NCBI GenBank assembly: GCA_019671135.1
Contig: JAHRHY010000012.1
Location: 496,001 to 560,000 of the forward strand
DNA from: Linnemannia hyalina
Lineage: Eukaryota > Mortierellomycota > Mortierellomycetes > Mortierellales > Mortierellaceae
Length of the DNA stretch: 64,000 nt
Reading direction: 5' to 3'
In this document: positions 23,630 to 35,643 of the stretch, one piece after another
How positions within the stretch are numbered: position 1 is the stretch's first letter
Layout of the letters: each line of letters starts with the position of its first letter
Position numbers and translations under genes: made by a program
The notes under the pieces: generated by a model
Told to the model about the DNA's origin: nothing
Database searches by the model: none
What the model saw: only the letters and a program-made list of their open reading frames with translations

Positions 23630-25886
23630 TCAGACGAGTCCGGAGGTGTTGAGGGAGACCGTAGAGCCAGTATTTTGGCGCTTCATGTGGCTCTGATCTT
23701 GTTGGGTATGTGTATTTTCAGGCAAGAAGGTCGTTTGACCGTTCGCCGCGTCCACTGCGGCGGAGGGAAGGGCTCCATTGGCGGTGCTCGTGGTAGTAGG
23801 AGTCGTAACGGTAACAGGAGCAGCAGCGGCAGCAGTATCAGGTACCTCTGCCTTATCATTTGAGTGCACATAAGGAGGTGATGGTTCTTGGTTGAATGCT
23901 GTGGCGTGAGCGGGTTCAGGAGACTTTGGCCCAGGTCGGATGATCGTAGAAGAAGAATGGCCGAAGTTGGCACCGGCTGCTACCTGGGTGACTAATGCTG
24001 CCTGAGTATGCTTGGCGATCTCGCCCCACCAGTCCAACATTTCTTCTCTGGAGTGAGCTCGGACCCTATGCGATAGTTCCGTAATAAACAAACAGGCATG
24101 TGTGAATTATAGGTATCCCGGATGTGAACGGAAACGAACAATGGCAATTCCTTCTGCCATTCTTGCATATACTTACGTGAAGGTTTGAGCATCGCGGTGG
24201 AGGATTCCACCCATACCCTTGCCGTCCAAAGAAAAGACATGCTGCTTCTGCGCAGAATCCGAATGTGGTCCCAAAACAGCTGTTGGCAAATGAATTGATC
24301 TCTCTGGGATAGAATCTGTTCCCAGATCCTTGGACGACGAGAAAACATGCAACCAACCGGCAAGTGTCAACACAAAGAACCCATCCTTCCAGTTCTTGAA
24401 GACTGAAGACTGTCGATTCAAATGGGCCGTCTTGATAGGGATCACATACGGGTTCTCCTTACAGGGGTAGTCCAGTTCCTCCGGGTTGGCATCGACAAGT
24501 TCCGAGGGGAAGAGACGAGCTTTGTTCTTGTCCAGGAAGTGGCGCCATTCGGTGTCCTCCTGCAGAACTTGGAGAGCCATCTCGGTATGTGCCCAGGACT
24601 GACTGAACCCTGCGCTGGCGTGGCTCAGCTGGTGCTGTGCAAAAGAAGCAAGGATCTGTTTGATTTCCTTGACGATGTGGGACTCGAAGATGCGGATCTG
24701 TTCCTGACATTGTTGAAGTCCTCGAGCGAATAGGTTCTCCTCGTGGACCTGTCTTGCCAGTTGTCGTTTCAGTGCTAATGAAGGAAGAAAAGGCATTTCG
24801 GGACAATAGGGCAATTAAACGCGGGCTGTTAGAAAGAAATGTTTCATAAATTCCACGAACGTAAGAAAAGGCGCGGTCAAAAGAATTGAGGCGAACAAAG
24901 CAGAAAGCAAATAATGGGCGCAATAAATTACCGAGATGGATCAAGTAGGGGTCGGAATGAATATCCGTATGATGTCCACCACCAACCTTCTCCAGCAACC
25001 CAATAGCCTTGGCCAACTGTCCAATCCGCTCCTGAGACGCCTCTCGCTCCTTGAACACCTTCATGTTATACAAACTGCTGTCCGCCTTGAGCGCCTTGAC
25101 CTTCGACTTGATATCTTGTTTCAGTCGCCTCAAATTCTTGACAATCGTCTCGTCCACAAACCGAGCCGCCGCCGCATGTTGCTCACTCCTGGTCTTGGCC
25201 GAATCCCGAACGCCGATACAAACATCCTGCAACCCGCCCTGACCCACAAATTGGTGTCCGTCCTTAAAGGGGACATAAATCAACGTCGAGGCTCGCTGTA
25301 AGGCCTTGGAGGTCCCCTGTTCGACCATCGCAATCTCGATAAAGTACAGCTGCAGGTTCTTGACGATTGCACGGTAGGACAAGAGACGGCTCAAGAGGAT
25401 ATCTGCAGGGTTGAGGCCATGGCTATCACCTACAGGCATCATTTCTCCATCGGTGCTTGTGGTTGACATCACGGTCGACTCGCGCGTATGGGTAGTATGT
25501 GTCATCCTTGGGGACATTGCTCCTGCGATATTGCCATTGCCATTGGTGGCAAAGTGCACAGGAGAGGCGGTCGAATTCTCTGGGGAAAAGGGAACTGCCG
25601 AGTCAGGAGGAGAGATGGTCGCCTGCAAGGCGGGCGAGGGGATAGAGTCGGGTGACATGAGACCATTCTGATCGTAGCCGTTGGAATACCCCTTGCCATG
25701 AACCCCTTTGGCGAGGGTGTTTGGGTTTGTGTCAATAAAGACTTGCTTGTTGGGAGGAACTGCAGCTTCAGCTGGTTGAGGGGAAACGGGTGGTGAGGGG
25801 GCAGTTGTTGTTGTGGGCTTTGGTGCCGGTGCAGAGGACTTGCGCCCAAAGGTTCGAGAAAATGCCTTCCCGATTGTCGATTCCAT
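23630..25886 (-). CDS. Slm1/Slm2-like BAR-PH protein (TORC2/eisosome)
   Basis: Three exons, 25886-24932, 24774-24177 and 24065-23630, join in frame to 662 residues. Slm proteins bind PI(4,5)P2 at the plasma membrane, sit in eisosomes and deliver stress signals to TORC2. The first 150 residues are disordered and rich in Pro, Ser and Thr. A helical BAR-like domain runs from about residue 157 (NPADILLSRLLSYRAIVKNL, GGLQDVCIGVRDSAKTRSEQ) to about 425. The PH domain (about 433-545) has the expected SSVFKNWKDGFFVLTLAGWLHVF start and ends at TVRAHSREEMLDWWGEIAKH, across the last intron. The C-terminal tail is low complexity. A possible calcineurin-docking site could not be identified. A longer in-frame 5' extension is T-rich and hydrophobic and looks untranslated, so the start at MESTIGK is chosen. 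Confidence 0.88.
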
Positions 25887-26625
25887 ATTTGGGGTATAAA
25901 CGAAGTAGGTGGTTGTTGGGTGATAGTTGTTGGGAGTGATTGACGAGAAAGAAAAGATGAAAGTGAAGAGTAAAAAAAAAAAGAAGACAAAGAAAAATAA
26001 AAAGGGAAAGAATGGAATTACCCTAAATACTTGGAACGATAAAAGCAAGAAAAGTGGCGGGAGGAATATGCACAACGAAACCATGAAGAAAGGCGGAGAG
26101 CACACAAGCAGAAAGCAGACAAGGGGCGAGGGAAATGAGGATCTTACCGCACCCTGGAACACCTAACAAGATCATCTTTAGCCCAGCCAACAAATAAATG
26201 CCAACTGTTGGGCCAAGTCGAGGCACGATAGCGACGGAAGAGGGACCATGACGTTACGTTCTTTCATCGTTGTCGCCGTCCATTCTGAACTATAACTCGC
26301 CCTCATTTGTTGGTCATCTTTCGAGGGCAAAAATCACTCCAAACAGAACGTCAACAAACGAACGATGACATGACAAACGCGCTCTCAAAATATGATGTCA
26401 ATTCTACTGTGCTGAGAGTTGTTAACATTTCAAAGATTGATACGAACATATACATTGTCCCATATGAATAGGAGCCTTTAGCTTGTTGTTATAGAGTTTG
26501 GACATGCCCAGCATTGGGCTTCGTATTTCTAGAAATGGTGGCTTTATTTTTCTCCTTCGAAGAGGGGCACCCGCTGTGAACCGATGCAACACTCTTCACT
26601 GGGAACTGATAAGTAGCCATCCATT
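25887..26625. promoter_or_regulatory. intergenic region upstream of Slm-like gene
   Basis: 739 bp with CT-rich leader on the minus strand directly before the Slm start. A good donor (GTGCG|GTAAGA near 26150 on the minus strand) suggests a possible 5'-UTR intron. No separate gene is supported. Confidence 0.4.
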
Positions 26626-27099
26626 TCAAGCATACTTGACGACTTGACCAGCCTGCTCATTCTCAGCACCACTCGATCTGTCCTCAGCATCAGGACCAGA
26701 ATTAGGAGACACAAGGTCAGCATTCCCAAAGTTCTTGAACCCACTCTTCGAGTTCCGGAGCGACGTCTGCACAAACGGTACCGCCAGCCCTCCAATCTCC
26801 AGCTCATCAATCTCAATCTTCAACAACGACGGCCAACCCGAGACCTTCCGCATACTCGAAGGTCCTGTAGGATCCTTTAAATTAGGATGGGATGGGACCT
26901 GAGAGGACGCGAAGGAGTCGACGGCGGCTGGAGTTATGGCCTTGGCCATGGGTGTAGACCGTGAGGGACCCAAGTTAGCTGTAGAAGGAGCAGCTATGGC
27001 AGTGGTAGCAACGGAGGGTTCAACAATGGCCGCATGGACGGGACTGACAGCAGCGAGGGCAAGCACAAGGATCAAGCTTGACAAAGGTTTCAGGATCAT
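26626..27099 (-). CDS. small secreted protein of unknown function
   Basis: Intronless frame of 157 residues that I do not recognise. It starts with a clear signal peptide (MILKPLSSLILVLALAAVSPVHA, likely cleavage near residue 23-24), followed by an Ala/Thr/Ser/Pro-rich segment and a more ordered part with LLKIEIDELEIGGLAVPFVQTSL. There are no Cys residues in the predicted mature part, so it is not a typical Cys-rich effector or hydrophobin. No C-terminal membrane helix or GPI signal is present, so release from the cell is likely. The hydrophobic start and clean frame argue for a real gene, but without homology it could be a chance frame. Confidence 0.5.
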   Translation of the reverse strand: MILKPLSSLILVLALAAVSPVHAAIVEPSVATTAIAAPSTANLGPSRSTPMAKAITPAAVDSFASSQVPSHPNLKDPTGPSSMRKVSGWPSLLKIEIDELEIGGLAVPFVQTSLRNSKSGFKNFGNADLVSPNSGPDAEDRSSGAENEQAGQVVKYA

Positions 27100-27905
27100 G
27101 GCGTTTTGCGCGGCAGGAGATAAAGGAGGAGGAGGAGGAGCTGGTTGGACATGTTAGTTTCATGGACAAAAGTGTCCGGTTTTATGTTGCGCCTTTGCTT
27201 GCTTGCTTGTTTGACAGAGCGAGTTTACTAATTGATCATGTAAGCTCGCGTAGTTGGTTGTTCAACGCTTTACTCCGATCTTCTTGGTTTCATTGACAAT
27301 CTCGGACGGGAGTTCCGTTTCCCTTGCGCCCCGATCAAATCCTCCACTCATCACACTATTGCACTGTCAAAGACACAAAAGGCGTATGAAACAGCAATTG
27401 AGAAAAATGCCCGAATTGATTGATTCATGAAAAGGGTCGGCGTTATCATTATTTTGAATGTCATGAGAGTCGTAGAGTTCAATAACTTGTCATTTCTTAT
27501 TTAGATCCAGGAATCAAGGGTATCAAGGGAGAGGAGATAACTCCTTGACTAGGCAGAAAAAAAAAAGATGGGAATGAAAAGAAAAAGAAAAAGAAAAAGA
27601 GCCAAGGAAGAATGCTATGAGAAATGCTATATATGCCACAAAGTATATGTTTTTTTTTGTAAAATGCAAAAGAATAAAAGGCAAATCGTTGCCAGGATAT
27701 ATGATATATGGAAGATCAAAAAATGGGGAGGAGGCACTCTGCTGTCCATCACATTGCCATGCTTCAAGCCAGAGAAGAGGAGAAAAGGAGAAAAGTGACT
27801 GAGAAAAGAGTGGGGATAGATGCAAAGTGGAAGAAAAATGGAAAAAGAGGAGCAGGAAAGTAGAATAGAGCTAAAGGTGGACATGAGCTTCTCTCACCCA
27901 CTCGC
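27100..27905. other. intergenic region between secreted orphan and Whi3-like gene
   Basis: 806 bp, A-rich on the + strand at 27550-27860. It must contain the orphan's promoter and the 3' UTR of the Whi3-like gene. Nothing else seen. Confidence 0.45.
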
Positions 27906-30240
27906 TTAGTAGTGCTGCTCGAACATGGCGGTCATGCTGTCGCGGCGATCCAGGTAAGAGGCAGATCCGTTGCTCATGCCGTTCATGTTGTGGAGCTGGT
28001 TGGCAAGACCGCTGGACTGGTTGATGCTGGAGTTGCGGACACCAAGAGGGTTCTTGGAGAAGCTCAGACGGATGCCACCCTTGACAGAGTTGCTCAAAGG
28101 GTTGCCGTACAAGTCACTCAAAGCCTGAGTGGCGCACTCGACATTCTCAAATTCGACGAAGCACATGGGTCCGTTCGACTTTGTGCGGAAGCAAAGGCGG
28201 CGGTATCCGACACAGCGCGAGAACAACGTGCGAAGCTCATCCTCCGAGGTGTTCATGGGGAGGTTACCGACATAGAGGGTGTTGCAGGGAGGGTTCTGGT
28301 CGCCAGGGTTGACGGGAGTGCGGAATCCAGGAGAAGCCATTGCGGGCGAGGGCATGCTGGGTGCAGCAGTCGAGATGGGCATTCCCTGGAATCGGCTGTT
28401 GCCGTTCATGTCGTCGCCATTGTTGCTGCTGTTGGTGTTGCTGAAGAGAGCATTGTTGAATCCACGCTCAGTATGGGCAGGGATCGACTTTGAGAGAAAG
28501 GCCATGGTCGATGTAGGAGCCTCATCCATGTCCAAGAAGCCCTTGTTAAGACGCTGGGATCCAGCAAGACCTCCGTGACGGTTGCTGAACGAATTGGAGA
28601 ATGATCCTGAGATGGAGCCGGCCAATCCGCCAATGTTGTTACTGAAGCTTCCCATGGACAAGGGGTCGACTCTGTTCATATCAAACGCATTCTGACGGCC
28701 CAAGAACGAGGACGAAATATCAGACGACTGCTGTTGCTGTTGCTGACTGATGGCTTGATGGCGACCACCAAAGGATTCTGCAAAGGAAAGGTTGGCGAGG
28801 TTGTTGGGGGCGTAGACATCGGCGTAGAAATCGTAGCTGCTGGCGTAGTCATTGGGAGAGAGGAGATCACTGGGCAGGGCAGGGCTGCAGGGGACGGAGT
28901 GGAAGGCGTCATAGGCGGCAGATCCAGCGAGACTGTTGCGGTGTTGAAGGGGGTGGGGCACCTTCTTGGCGATGTTGACAGGGTGGATCGATGTGGAACC
29001 AATGGGAGCCGAAACGGCCCAGGATGAAGTGGAGGTCAGACCGGGCCCGGGAGTGGCGACCAGTTCGTTGGAGAGACCCCTGCGGGTGTGGAGGTTCTTC
29101 TTCGCCATCTCAGCCTTGAGGAGAGAGCCCTTCTCGGCATCGACCCTGCGTCCACTGAGCACGGCAATCGCCTGCTGAGCCTCCTGATGAGAGCGAAACT
29201 TTGCGAAGCCAATCTGTGGGAGAATAAAGAGAACACAAAGATGACCGGCATGATAAATCGTGTTAGTCGACATTGCTTCTCCAACTGTTGAGAGTGTTCG
29301 TGCGCTGCAGTGGAGTGAAGTAGAATCCGCTCCTCTTTATACTTTCGACGCTGCTCCCTCCTCCATCCACTAACTGGTTCGTCTTTATCTGTCGACAGTG
29401 CTCAATTGTAATCTTGTAATCCAGTTGTATGAAGTAACATCCTGACCTCCTTTCTTTTTTTCCACTTCCCTCATCGTTTTTTTTGTAGCTTTGCGGGGTC
29501 TCGTGGTTGTTCATCCTTTTTTCCCTCAGTCCTTCCCAGAGTTCTCTTGAGCCCATCCAAAGCTAGCGCAAAAGGAAAGGTAAACTTACAATCTGCTTGC
29601 GAGGGTTGACTCCGTTGAGGCCAAGGGTCAGAGCATCGTCTTCCTGCTGCTCACGCTGGGGGATCTTGAGAGTAGCGGCCTCGAAGCCAGGGGTGAAGAC
29701 AAACATGTTTTGGAACTCTCGCTCGTGCATGTCCTCGGGGAATCCGACGACAAAGATGGTCGAGATCTCTTCTGTGGAAGAATTGTTGCTGTTGTTGGTG
29801 TTAGAAAGACCCTGAGCAGCGAGACTGAGTCCGCTGAGTCCGTTGCTCAAGGAGCCGATGTGGATAGAGTTGGAGGAGGCGAGGTTGGCTTTGGGGACAC
29901 TCGATGAGAAGTAGTCCGAGAGACCGAAGGGGTCGGACGTGCCATCATGGTGAGAAACGGAGTTGTGTCTGTTGAGGATGTTAATACCCCTGGGGAGGGC
30001 GGGGTCGTGGTCCTCAAAGATGGAGTGGTGGTTGCTGTTGAAGGTGTTGTTGTCGTTCAGAGAGAAGAGACCGTTGTAGGCGATATCCTTGGAAGAGGGG
30101 GAGCAGTGCGAGGCTGGGGTGGTTGTGGTGGTGGAAGGGGAAGAGAGAGTAGGGGAGGATGTTGCTGTTGGAGAGGGCGAAGGGGAGGAAGACGAGGAGG
30201 CGGAGGCGGAGGATGATGTTGAGATGGAGTGGATGGCCAT
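27906..30240 (-). CDS. Whi3/scw1-like RNA-binding protein, two RRMs
   Basis: Two exons, 30240-29590 and 29213-27906, separated by a 376-nt intron, join in frame to 652 residues. Whi3-type proteins bind mRNAs, including cyclin transcripts, and control cell size, cell-wall integrity and nuclear-cycle timing in hyphae, often by forming condensates. RRM1 (about 163-245) starts [21 protein letters not shown] and ends [15 protein letters not shown] across the intron. RRM2 (about 525-605) has the highly conserved [37 protein letters not shown] and [15 protein letters not shown]. The N-terminus is a long Ser/Thr/Pro run, and a Gln/Asn/Ser-rich region joins the RRMs. This fits the condensate-forming class. 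The upstream 0.8 kb is purine-rich on the + strand, so the transcript leader is CT-rich. Confidence 0.92.
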
Positions 30241-32429
30241 GGTCGGTTATAGTTTTGCTGTTGCTGTTGATTGTTTGTCAACTGAGGGGAAGGGGAAGGA
30301 GGAGGGGCGGTGGGGATGAATAAGAGCCGACAAAGGGGGAGTGAACGGCCAAGAGAGAGAGGGAGTCAGCGATAAGAAAAATGGGAGTGTGGGTAATATG
30401 AAAAAGAGGAGAAAGGCGGTGACGAAAGGGTGACAAAGAAGAAAGAGAAACTAAGTGGAGGGAGTAGAGGAAAGAAAGAAGGGGAGGAAGAAGGGAAAAA
30501 AGGGAAGGGCGGTAAAGTGAGGAAAAAGGGGACAGGCAAAGTGAGAGGAGAGAGGAGAGAGAAAGAGACAGAGAGAGACAGAGACAGAGAGAGAGAGAGT
30601 GAGAGCGGGATGGATTATGAATGCACAAACGAAAATCCAGGGAAGTCAAGAGGAATATAGGGCAGAAACACAACGAATCGGGAGACAAGGGGGGTGAGTG
30701 AGTGGTAGAGTAGTGGGAGTGGAGCGGAGTGGGGTAAGAAAGAACGACAGAAAAGTGGTGGGTGCGTGCCTGGCTAAGACAAGTGAAGGCTGAGAGAGAG
30801 AAAGTGAGAAAGAGAGAAGAGAGAAAATGTCTGGGGGAAGAGTCGATTAGGTTACGGGTGATAGGACAGGATAGGATTGGATTGGTGCAGGGGGGGGCGT
30901 GGGGAGCGAAGGACAGGGGGGGCTCTTTCTCTGTGTGTCTGTTGTTGTTCTTGCGTATTAGACTTTCGTGTAATCGACTGTGACGATGGCGATGACTATT
31001 GTCGACTGATGGAATGAAGGAGGAAGGAAGAAGGAAGGGAAAAAAGAAGGTGCACGGAGGACAAGTTCAATGCAAAAAAATTATAATGTTGGGCTGTATG
31101 GAACTAAAAGGGACTTAAATGCGAGTGATGGGATATGAGGTATGCGGATGATGGTGTCTGATGGTAGAAGGCTATCAATAATGAATGATGATCTGAAAAA
31201 GAGTATTATATATGCTATTATATTTGGTGGCAATGATCAGTGATGGAGGCAAAGAAAGTGACAAAGAACGGAAATGAAGGAAGGATCGGTACTTCTTATA
31301 CGTTGTTCTTATTTCCTGCTGAATGACACATCAGATCTGTCGGACAACAAAAGGCACTGTGTATTGTCAGATCCCATTTGGCATCAAGACACAGCATGAG
31401 TGAGCGAAACAGAAAAGGGATGAGTGCCAGTCCGGCATTGGAATCTAGATGTCCTGTTCATCTCTCACTTATTCTGCGCAATTGATCTTCATTCATCCTT
31501 GTTTAAAGGATGACAGGAAAATATTCGCCAAACAGAAGATCCGAGCAGAGGGTAGTTCTCGCTTTTTACTGACTACACAAGAATCTTGTTACCGTCCACT
31601 CTTTTCCTTCGAGCGAGTACCATTACCCTGAAGGAAAGGAAAAGGTTGTTTCCTATAGACAAAAAAAAAGAAAGTACAGGGAGCAGAATGGAATCAGCCA
31701 TCCTCGTCATCGTCTTCGTTATCGATGCGACATCAAGGTGCCAAGATGGCTTTTGTCCCCAAGTGGCGTCTCCATGGCTCAGCCTTTTTTTTTCTTCTTT
31801 ACGCTCAGGACAAGATAGGATCCACTTTACTCATAATAATGTACCCAGCCCCGTTCTGATTGGATAAAACGAAAAAGCGAAGGTGTCCTTGGAAAGAGAG
31901 AATCCAGGAGACAATAATATGCGACAATGAGTTCGCACACGACGACGTTTACAGCAAGGTAGAGGAAAGAAAAGAAAACACGGAGTCGCAAGCTCTCAAA
32001 AGAACAATGAGGATCAGCGAATTATCTTTTTCATATATGAACCATGGATCCATAGATCATCTACGATCTAACAAACAAAGAGAAAAAAGGATAAAGGAAT
32101 AAATGAGAGATATGACTGCATGGGGCAATCGATGGCTCTTGGTTGCGATGCCCGTGCAGGCGATGGTTTCATGGTGTTCCTATGCCAATTGATTATCTTC
32201 TCCTTTTCATACGGTGACCAGTCTCTACAGTTACTCTAGCTGGCAAGACAAGTCTACAATCGTAATAGGTATTACATGCATCATCGACGATTTCAATATG
32301 AATGTGTGCAGCACCCGACACGCACATCGACGACCAGACCAGAGGAGCGATGCCTATCGTCTGCTGAGACACACGACGAATCTGTATACTTGCAATAGCA
32401 GCAGTGTTCTCCTCTCACACATCTCTGCA
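30241..32429. promoter_or_regulatory. long upstream region of Whi3-like gene
   Basis: 2.2 kb without a credible gene. The first 0.85 kb is very GA-rich on the + strand (GA repeats around 30556-30604) and probably gives the CT-rich leader and promoter of the Whi3-like gene. From about 31.1 kb the base composition becomes more AT-rich and featureless. Confidence 0.45.
30556..30604. repeat. GA-rich simple repeat
   Basis: Interrupted GA/GACA microsatellite in the purine-rich region upstream of the Whi3-like gene. Confidence 0.75.
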
Positions 32430-34550
32430 GCCAAGAGCAGTGCGAGTTGGACCAACCATCGTCTCTCGCGGTTCATATCTAACGCAGTGGATAAGGTGCT
32501 TTATCATGACAGTGGAGCCCAACGATGCAATGAGGCTGGCAATATCAACAATGTCGGAGGGGAGGATTACGCCACTGACGACGTCAACAGCGAGGACGAA
32601 GATTATGGCACCGACAATCTGGCAGTTGAGATGGACGGAAGGGGTAACAGTAACAGCAACCACAATCGTTCTGGAAGGAGAACTAGACGACGGAAAAGAG
32701 GACCCAACTACTACAACAACGACCCTCGGTGACCTCGAGATATACCCAATTGGTTCCCTGACTGACTAGTCAACAAGACACTTCACCCTTCGACACTCTA
32801 GCCAAGTTCCACTACCATTGCCACCAATTTGGAACGAATGCAGGTAAACAACAGGGCCTCTTTACCAACATATCGTATTCAACGTCTGCAAAACGACTAC
32901 GGCGACCACCTGTCCTCGTTGCAGTCTATACATGGGTCAACGGATCCGACCCTGAGTGGCAATACATCGCATATCAGGCCTTAACGACGTGGTAAGTCTG
33001 AACTACTTTTTTTTTGTTATCGTTGTCGTTTTTTTGTGAGATCGTGAACCGACCATAGAACAAAGATGTCTGCCCCCCCCCATGTTATTGTTTTTGCAGC
33101 CCTCTATCTCAACAACGACGTTTTCTTTGATATGCCAATGGTGTAGGGAGACTGTTGGACGCCGCAATACGGCCTGGCCTTCCAAATGGTGCTCAACAAC
33201 ACAGTCCGTCCTCTCCCCAATGATAAAGATAACAAGCTCTGCTTGAATGAGGATATACTGAAAACCTCGAGTTTGCGAACCATCAACTCTCCAAGCGATT
33301 TGGGTACCGGTTTCGCCCAAAGATGGATCATATCGTTCATGTCGCCAGTTGATCCATCCTGGAGGAAGTGGAGGCACTCTGGCCGTTCGTGCAGTCTGAG
33401 AGGAGCTGGTTCAGGAGTGGCTATGAGGGTCATGCTCTGCAGCAGATGTTCTTGATGACCCATTACACGATTGAGCAGCTGCGGAGACGCAGTTGCGATT
33501 TTTTTGGAGGCATAGGGTTGGTTTTAATTTGAATGGAGTTTTGGAATCGAAGGGGCGGTGGGCGTTGGTGGAGTTGGTTATGGACTGGACCACCAGTGGA
33601 GATTGTGGCAACACTCAGCGGATGGGACCATTGGCGCACTTTCTGACCAACAGTGAGGTTATGCTGGACAGGACCGGGTACCGGGTAGCAGATTAGGAGC
33701 CAGCGGTCACGTATGGGTTCTCGCAGATGTGCGGAACGCCCTACTTGATGCCCAGGGTTCATATTTCGACCACTATGGATGTTGCCGATGAGACAAAACA
33801 AGTCGACCCATCTACACTGAATGCATAACGCCACCCGTGGATCAGGTCTGCCACCTCAATCTCGATTTCTGTCCGGGTCCCAAGTTCATGACGAGGCATG
33901 GGACGCTTTCTCGAGGGAAGGGCGAAAAGGTGTTTAAGCGGTTGGCGTTCAAGGAGTACCACTACGGCTATTGTTTGCTTCAGATAGCTTTACAAGGTGA
34001 TCGAGAAACGGAGCATTATTATCAGCGAATTGAGGATGCGGAGGATGATGCCTGGGTGACCGAATGCCCTTTTACCCTCCGCTTGTTGTGGATCCTAGAA
34101 CTGACAAGCACCTTTTTCGTAGAGGAGCAAGACGAATCAGATACGACCTTCGATGCCTGCACAATGAGTTCAACAACGACGACATACAGAAACCAAAGAT
34201 CGTCCACAGCAACCACACGCGCTGAATCCCAGCAATCCTCCGCTCCACTTCACGGCACCTAAACGCCCGCCTTCGCATCATCCAAGACCTATACCGATAC
34301 AACTTTGTGATCAGCAAATCGAACGACACTTCTTTGGGATATTCTACAACCTGCACGCTGCGAAAAAGACAATCACAGGGTTGCACGATAACCGGTGGTG
34401 GAAGAAGCCGCCGTACCAGGTGCTGAACCTGAATGATGCGATTGTGACCGAGGAAGAGAGGAGCAGGGCAATGAAGAGATGATTAGGAGGTTACAGAACG
34501 AGTTTTTGGAGGATTGGTATGGTCAGCCGTCGCCTTGGGAGAAGTCTTGA
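32430..34550 (+). pseudogene. decayed Stealth-domain (sugar-phosphotransferase) gene, copy A
   Basis: Fragments in several frames align in order with the better-preserved Stealth gene at 54262-57308. They are: SWTNHRLSRFISNAVDKVLY (about 32450), the CR1 motif VYTWVNGSDPEWQY (about 32925-32966), LYLNNDVFF with WTPQYGLAFQM (about 33105-33190), ERSWFRSGYEGHALQQMFLM (about 33400), LDFCPGPKF with KGEKVFKRLAFKEYHYGYCL (33860-33980), IIQDLYRYNFVISKS (about 34280) and a final LEDWYGQPSPWEKS (about 34510). The CR2 region is missing and the frame breaks many times (for example TAG after MPMV). An intron-like GTAAGT...TTTTTGCAG still sits before LYLNND. Stealth proteins transfer sugar phosphates, as in GlcNAc-1-phosphotransferase and bacterial capsule enzymes. 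This copy cannot make a working enzyme. Confidence 0.85.
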
Positions 34551-34890
34551 CGAGAGGGTTGGAGGAGGAGGTGGGGGTATGGTTTTTTTGTTAGGTATAC
34601 ATATTCACTGGTTTATTTGCAGCTGAGAGAAGAGTCCTCAAACAAATCTTTCATAATTATTTAACCTAGGGTTAACTGGCATGGTACTCGATCACAAAAA
34701 AAAGTCGCTTTGACGAACGGTGCCATTGAGGCGGGTCCTGATGCGTTTGGTCCTGAAAGGCGCCAATCAGATATATTTTGACGCTGATCCTTGAGGTCGA
34801 TACTTTTGGGGGCTCGGTGATCGCCATGGCGCCCGCTGACTTTATCATCTTCTAACTGAACATCATACCGCCTCCACTTAGCTTCTCGGA

Positions 34891-34926
34891 GAATTGGACC
34901 GATACCGGGATAGGTCGGTCCAATTC
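34891..34926. repeat. inverted repeat, 13-bp arms
   Basis: Left arm GAATTGGACCGAT and right arm GTCGGTCCAATTC pair over 13 bases with one mismatch around a 10-bp spacer. It could be a mobile-element end or just a palindrome; no second copy was seen in the window. Confidence 0.7.
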
Positions 34927-35215
34927 ACTGAGCTCCAAAAGAACAATGACAAAAGCGAACGAAGATACTGTTCAATTTCAAAGAAAAAACATATTTTAAA
35001 CAAAATGAGTTCAGCACTTCCAGTAGCTCGGCTAATTCGGCTCTTACCAACGTGGATGACGAAGTCCAGCTTAATGTACTGTACACGAAAAAACAATTTT
35101 CCAATCAGAATCGTCGGATGTCGAATGGCATATACTCGGACCACGATTTGTTCGTGGTAGGTTCAGGATAACAGGACAAGTCCACCAACTTGGTCGTCAG
35201 TTGGTCCGTGGGGTC

Positions 35216-35643
35216 GTGGTACTGGATATACCTCCTGCCTTTTGCCCATGGACGCGTTGTTCTTCCGAGTGTCCAATAGCGGCGATATCTAGGTTCGCTT
35301 CATTGACTTTCCACTTGGACATTTTGACACCTCGAGGAGGAGCAGCTGGGCTTTGGTGGTCAATAGAGCTGGGATTCGTCGAGGCAACTCTAACAGTTGT
35401 CGCGATATTACTGAAGATGGCGTTGAGAATTGTTCATCTACTGCATTCAGTGGTATCTGGTGCTATGGTACTCCTAGGAATGAATAGTCCTACGAAGGAA
35501 CTATGTGTTGCTGCCATGTCGAACACTCTCTAGTCGGCTTCATCCTGCATCGAGTTTTGCCGAGGGTCCATTTGGTAGATGTCGCTGATGGCGAGTCCGT
35601 GGTTGGTTGTCAAATGGCGCGTCGAATGTCGCGAGTGGGTGGT
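35216..35643 (-). pseudogene. coding-like relic of unknown origin
   Basis: One minus-strand frame of about 142 codons has only two internal stops (after NSMQDEAD and after PDTTECSR). Pieces such as GLAISDIYQMDPRQNSMQ and GVKMSKWKVNEANLDIAAIG look like ordinary protein. No ATG-stop frame or known domain is evident, and I do not recognise the family. It may be a decayed gene, or a chance open stretch. Confidence 0.25.

Noticed and set aside
26023..26226. Minus-strand frame with GVPGCGK, resembling an adenylate-kinase P-loop
   Set aside because: The match is only seven residues, the reading frame then meets a strong splice donor and no kinase sequence follows; it fits better as leader sequence of the Slm-like gene.
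32214..32732. 172-codon open frame as an intact gene
   Set aside because: Its second half aligns with the N-terminal part of the Stealth gene and the rest of that gene follows in broken frames, so it is part of pseudogene copy A.
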